Positions 59,841-64,000 of a stretch of DNA of 64,000 nucleotides are shown piece by piece; positions within the stretch are counted from its first letter, which is position 1, and the number at the start of each line of letters is the position of its first letter. Source of the DNA: Calliopum simillimum (taxonomy: Eukaryota; Arthropoda; Insecta; Diptera; Lauxaniidae); assembly GCA_951812925.1 (NCBI GenBank), contig OX638372.1:8804001-8868000 (forward strand). Direction: 5' to 3'. Under the pieces are notes generated by a model. The model had not been told where the DNA came from, searched no databases, and worked only from the letters and a program-made list of their open reading frames with translations. The translations under genes and the position numbers were made by a program.

Positions 59841-61654
59841 CACAGTCGTATGTAAATTAAAATGTCAAATTTACCTCGAAGTCTGCTTGTTACTTTCTAC
59901 TGGAGTTACCGGTGTTCACTTGATGACAACTGGCGATGACTGACCAAGTTTTCGATGTGAAACGAAAATCAGCTGTTTCGTTATACACTGCTATGGCAGG
60001 GCTACCACTGGCAAAATGCGACCACAGCGTACGTACTGTATCCTGCAACTATTCTTAGTACTATGTTACATTATGATACAAAGGTATGTTAGACTTAATT
60101 AATTTATATTAATTCAACGTTAGAATTGTCTTTAAACTATTATTATGGACTTTATTTTGAAATCTAAAAATAGTTAATAATAATAATGATAAAATGAAAA
60201 TTCAAAGATCCCAAAATAAATAAACTACGATGCTTTGTTATATGATGGTCATGTTAATATGTGGGGCAAAAACGAGGAATCGACTTTCGCCTTTACAAAC
60301 TCGAAATTCAACATTTATCAATTTTTCACACAAAATTTCAACAAAATAGGCGAACACTGTTTACTTTCTTCCAAAAAATGCAACACTCTAAAATTTTGCA
60401 GACTACAAAAAAAAAACAAACATGAAAACTTTTGTCAACCCTTTGAAAACTTTTTCCATAACATTTGTTTTACTATCGTTACACTTAAATTAAATTTCAT
60501 AATTAATTGATAAACTTCACACATCATGGCGGCGGGACTTTTGGCTGCGCATATGACCTTGAAACAAAATTTTCCCCAACTTTTCATCAAACCAACCAAA
60601 CAAATAAAGTTTTGCGAAATGCACGTAGGAAATAGCGCGTATAAAAAAACAGACTTTTTGCCAAAAATTTACTTAAAACTTTAGAGCGAACCCCGATCCT
60701 ACTTTGTTCGATCCACACAAAAATGCCGACAATGGAGACGACATTGACGATGGAGACTTTGACTTAAAAGTTTTCGGTAGTTAATAATAAAAATTAAAAC
60801 TTTTGCGTCAAATGTTGAAAATACAGGGGGAGGGAGGAGAGAGTGAAAAAAAAATAAAATGTTACAGAAAAGTTTTAAAGTATAACACTTTTTTGGCCTA
60901 ATTTTTGGCGCAAATTATCACAAAGTCTGCGCAAAGAAAGCAAAAAAAAAGAGCGTAATAACAGGAAGAAGCTGCAGAAAGTTTATTTAAAACTTTAACG
61001 CTAATCAATATTTTAATTCTTGTCGCAGCAGCAGCAGCAACTTGGGCCATTTAAAGTTTTTACAAAAAGTCGTAAGAAAGCGAACTCATTGTAATAAAAC
61101 TTGCTGATATAAAACAAGCAAAAGTCAATGACCGTCTTGGCTGGTTGTTTGTATGTATTTGTAAGGCATTTTTTTGAAGTTTATTCCTTATATATTAAAT
61201 GACCCTCAAGTTCACTAAAGGAGAGTGAAAGCTATATGCACCCTTTTTTTTTTTTTTTTGCCTGCCTTTATCATTCATTTGGCTAGAAGTTAGTAAATGA
61301 ACTTGGCAAAGTACTGAACTTCGAAAAGAAACTTTTTAATGTTTTGACCAAGAAATTACTTGAATATTATTGGCTTCAGAAAAAAAAAAACTTTTGTTTA
61401 ATAAAGCACATATCAAAAATGGGCAAACTTTTTGGTTTTTGTTAAGCACAAAATTGTGAAACTTTAATGCGAAAACGAGAACAAAATATGAATGAAAAAA
61501 AAATTTAAATCTTCAATGAATAAAACAAATATTTAAGGGTTTAACTAAGTATTCCTTGAAGTAAAAACATAATAGTTGCTTCTTGACGCATTTGCAAAAC
61601 AAATAGATTATTAGAAGCGAATATCGAATTATTTCTATGTAAAAACATAATAAT
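59841..61654. other. AT-rich non-coding DNA
   Basis: A CAGCAGCAGCAGCAAC run lies at about 61025 and a poly-T run at about 61243-61259. No gene is recognised. Confidence 0.5.
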
Positions 61655-61900
61655 TTTTTAATCTTCTCATACTTCTTGCCAGAAGCCACACTCGAACCCA
61701 TGACTCCGTGTTTCTAATGAAATAAAAACGCGGTGCTTAGCTATATGAGCCAACTTCAAGGTCAAATTCCACTGTACTAGAATGCTTTATGTATAGATCA
61801 TAACGATCACTTAGCGCCGTCTGTTGTGAAAAATTGTTAATTGTTTTAAGTTGGTAGCACACTCTGATTTTGAGACATGCTACGCTAGCTACAATTCTAT
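61655..61900 (-). mobile_element. tRNA-like SINE, copy 2
   Basis: Inverse of the element at 11858. On the minus strand it has TTGTAGCTAGCGTA at its start, CACAACAGACGGCGCTA, a box A-like GGCTCATATAGCTAAGCACC and box B GGGTTCGAGT (61690-61699). The sequence between the boxes can form a stem (CCGCGTTT with AAACACGG). It carries about 35 extra bases before CACAACAGACGG compared with copy 1. Confidence 0.72.
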
Positions 61901-62149
61901 TAACTAGAGTTCGCCTTGTGGCCGAAATTCGAACATTTCAATTTGACTACAAAGTAAAAAGTTTTTTTAATCTTCTTTGGTTGATAAAACACAAAAAGCT
62001 TTTAATATTTTTCTTTAGGTATCTGCATTCATAATAATCGGTGTAGCGCTTAATGTGCTTACCATTTAGAGCCGTGTTATTCCTACTAAGGAGCACAAAG
62101 TTTTTGATATCTTTCCGTCCTGCTCATTCTATCCCCACACCAAAATTGA

Positions 62150-62575
62150 CAAAAATCAATGCCGTGAGCGCGTGGCACCACCCACTTATAAACATAAGGA
62201 TCATATACTCATACCTTAGTGTTAGCGCCCTATCTGCATACCCAATTTTTAAAAAAAAAATAAATGTAGTGGCTTAGCCGTGAAAGCGTTTTCAATTTAG
62301 AGGCGTGGCACCGCCCACTGAAAAACATAATGGTCATGTTATCGTTTTCTAGTGCCTACCCTTTCTCGATACTAAATTTCGTAAAAATCGCTGCAATGGT
62401 TAAGCCATGAGAGCGTTTTTTCCAGTTAGGGGCGTGGCACAACCTACTGTAAACATAATGGTTATTTTATCGTTCCTTAGTGCTAACCTTATCTCCATAC
62501 CAAATTTCGTAAAAATCAATTCAATGGTTTAACCATGAAAGCATTTCGATATTTAGAGGTGTGGCACTGCTCACT
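62150..62575 (+). repeat. Tandem array of about 129-bp units with a GGCGTGGCACCGCCCA box
   Basis: Four boxes lie at about 62169, 62302, 62431 and 62558 (spacing 133, 129, 127). Each is followed by an AACATAATGGTCAT-like segment and TACCAAATTTCGTAAAAATC. The same GTGGCACC box in the same tandem style marks the Helentron-like elements at 19607 and 37755, but the remainder of the unit differs. It is probably the centre of another Helentron-like family. Confidence 0.68.
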
Positions 62576-62744
62576 TTCCAACAAAAGAAAAATCAGACAA
62601 ATCAGTTGAGATTTATGTATAGAAACAGGGACTGAATTGATTTCGTTTGCCTATTTATATATAGATACTCTGTTGGAAGAACAGTAAAAATCAAACTTTT
62701 TCGCGATAAATCTAAAACTCTTCTAGGTGAGTTTTATGCGTTAC

Positions 62745-62965
62745 GACATGACGTCGTTTGTTACCCTCAATGTTCCCGTCGTCTGGAACCCAAACGACAG
62801 TAAGTTCAAAAATTCCTCATATAGTTTTGATTTGACCGTTACTAAGTTCAGCGCCTTCATAGCGGCCTGACTGTCAAAGAAGGTCACTGCTTTCTACTAA
62901 CCTCCAGACATTGAGAATGGCATAAACTTCTGCTTGTAAGCCGCTAGCTGAATTGAGAAAGCGAA
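62745..62965 (-). pseudogene. RNase H domain relic of a non-LTR retrotransposon
   Basis: The minus strand encodes in shifting frames ASGLQAEVYAILNVWRLV, then VTFFDSQAAMKALNLVTVKS, then VVWVPDDGNIEGNKRRH. These correspond to the QAE, (F)SDSQAA and W(V)PGH..I.GNE.AD motifs of the RNase H that follows the reverse transcriptase in I, LOA and related elements (and Jockey-type relatives). The frame is broken by stops and shifts; no adjacent reverse transcriptase is seen. Confidence 0.75.
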
Positions 62966-63059
62966 AAAAAGAGATAAATTGAGATCTTTTGAAAACACCC
63001 CTGCACCCACGTACACAGGTTCAAAATCCCTAAAAGCTGTCCAAAAGTCGAAATCATTA

Positions 63060-63300
63060 AAGTTTCGAGACGAAATTTTTTACCTGTGGGTTTTTGAGGT
63101 CACTGATGACGAATTTGATGTTAGATTTTTAAAAAAGAAAATGGCGGATTCAAAATGGCGGACGATTTTCATAAATATTCAACCAAATCCAACAAAAAAA
63201 TTTTCTCGGGGGTTTTTGGGGACTCTGATTACGAATCTGATACTAGGTTTTTTAAAAACAAAAAGGCGGATTCGAAATGACAAAAAACAACACTTGCACA
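63060..63300 (+). repeat. Two tandem units of about 122 bp
   Basis: GGGTTTTTGAGGTCACTGAT (63088) and GGGTTTTTGGGGACTCTGAT (63210) each lead into TTTTTAAAAAA-type text and AAAATGGCGGATTCAAAATG / AAAAGGCGGATTCGAAATG. The 111-residue frame at 62979-63314 is a read through this repeat. Similar ATGGCGGATCCAA-type repeats are common in insect genomes. Confidence 0.6.
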
Positions 63301-64000
63301 ATTTTTATTTCTAATTTAAAAATTTATTTCAAAACTTTAACTTTGATAGAGTTGTGTGCAACGTTAAATTGATCTACATAAGAATTGGTTTTATATTCCT
63401 TTATCATGGAGTATAAGCTGTATAATAATATAAAAATTTTATCATTTCGGGCGAGCATCACATGTTGACACTTGGCAAGCAGTATGATTTAAATTTTCTT
63501 CTGTTTGCTTCAGAAAAAAGCGCGTCACATAAAAAAGGCAAAAAAAGGCACCTCAATTTTTTTACATGTGTTAGAGAAGGTTTCAATCTTCTTAAATCCA
63601 AAAAACCTTGGTGGTATGAAGTGGTATAAATTAGTTCTGGGCTTTTTTCATAACCATTGCAAGCTGATTTTGTGAAATAATTTGATTTTAAGTTTATCAC
63701 AATTACCGTAAAAGTATAAATTATTGATAAATTATTGCAAGTTTTGAATATAGAAGTTCGATAGTATTTTCTTTTACAAAGAGATTTCGCATTCTAACAT
63801 TTAAATTGGTTCAGTTTTACAGTAAGCACACAATTTTGACAGTGAACATTAAATTTTTACTTTTAACTCACAGAATTTTGTGTCTGAGAAGCGTACTTTT
63901 GGAGAGATCCCAAGAGCATTGTAGGAATACCTGGATCTTTTTTTATAAATTTTTTGAGGTCTATGAATATCTGTTAGACAATACAGTCCATAAAAAGTAA
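63301..64000. other. AT-rich DNA, nothing recognised
   Basis: The open frames at 63458-63700 and 63806-64000 show no domain. The latter runs off the window end. Confidence 0.5.

Noticed and set aside
1..64000. CRISPR arrays, bacterial operons, prophage
   Set aside because: Nothing of the kind is present; the tandem repeats are transposon-internal or microsatellites.

Overview
The window reads as AT-rich nuclear DNA of a higher fly. The clues are a rosa-type (DD41D) mariner, mini-me/DINE-like Helentron remnants with GACR and TA microsatellites, and many GTT, GTC and CAG trinucleotide runs. A tephritid or a related cyclorrhaphan is the best guess, by inference only. I find no host exon, rRNA or convincing tRNA gene. 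The window looks like intergenic or long-intron DNA that has taken up transposons in several rounds.

The centrepiece is 5233-11399. It is a rosa-like mariner with 21-bp perfect terminal inverted repeats and TA duplications. Its transposase is split by a nested, apparently intact CR1-group non-LTR retrotransposon on the minus strand (about 6179-11040). That retrotransposon carries ORF1 (PHD-like finger plus RRM-like domain) and ORF2 (endonuclease plus reverse transcriptase). ORF2 has no ATG upstream of its endonuclease and lies in the -1 frame of ORF1. A canonical A AAA AAC slippery heptamer sits directly on the ORF1 stop codon, so ORF2 is probably made by programmed -1 frameshifting.

The rest is mostly non-autonomous or decayed elements, many delimited by terminal repeats and target-site duplications. 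There are two MULE/foldback-like elements with GGACATAATCCCC palindromes (13756-14265 and 37907-38288). There are two Helentron-like elements with about 141-bp internal tandem repeats (19607-20410 and 37755-38921); the second is split by a MULE-like copy, and the first interrupts a dispersed repeat whose empty site is seen elsewhere in the window. There are hAT-like elements rich in the hexamer AAGACC (24590-24865 and 34948-35409), and a 1.16-kb element with an 8-bp duplication and a 162-bp tandem array (42956-44117). A mellifera-type mariner (44445-45220) lies beside a pogo/Tigger-like element (45315-46142).

Three large palindromic repeats lie at 23361-23770, 29275-30065 and 51075-51565. There are two copies of a tRNA-like SINE (11858-12065 and 61655-61900), and a second dispersed family with pol III box B motifs. 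Decayed coding relics are a mariner fragment (27125-27440), a non-LTR reverse transcriptase tail (46215-46560), an R1-like reverse transcriptase (48130-49010) and an RNase H domain (62745-62965). The stretches between them are AT-rich, without recognisable genes, and carry only microsatellites and degenerate T-rich repeats.
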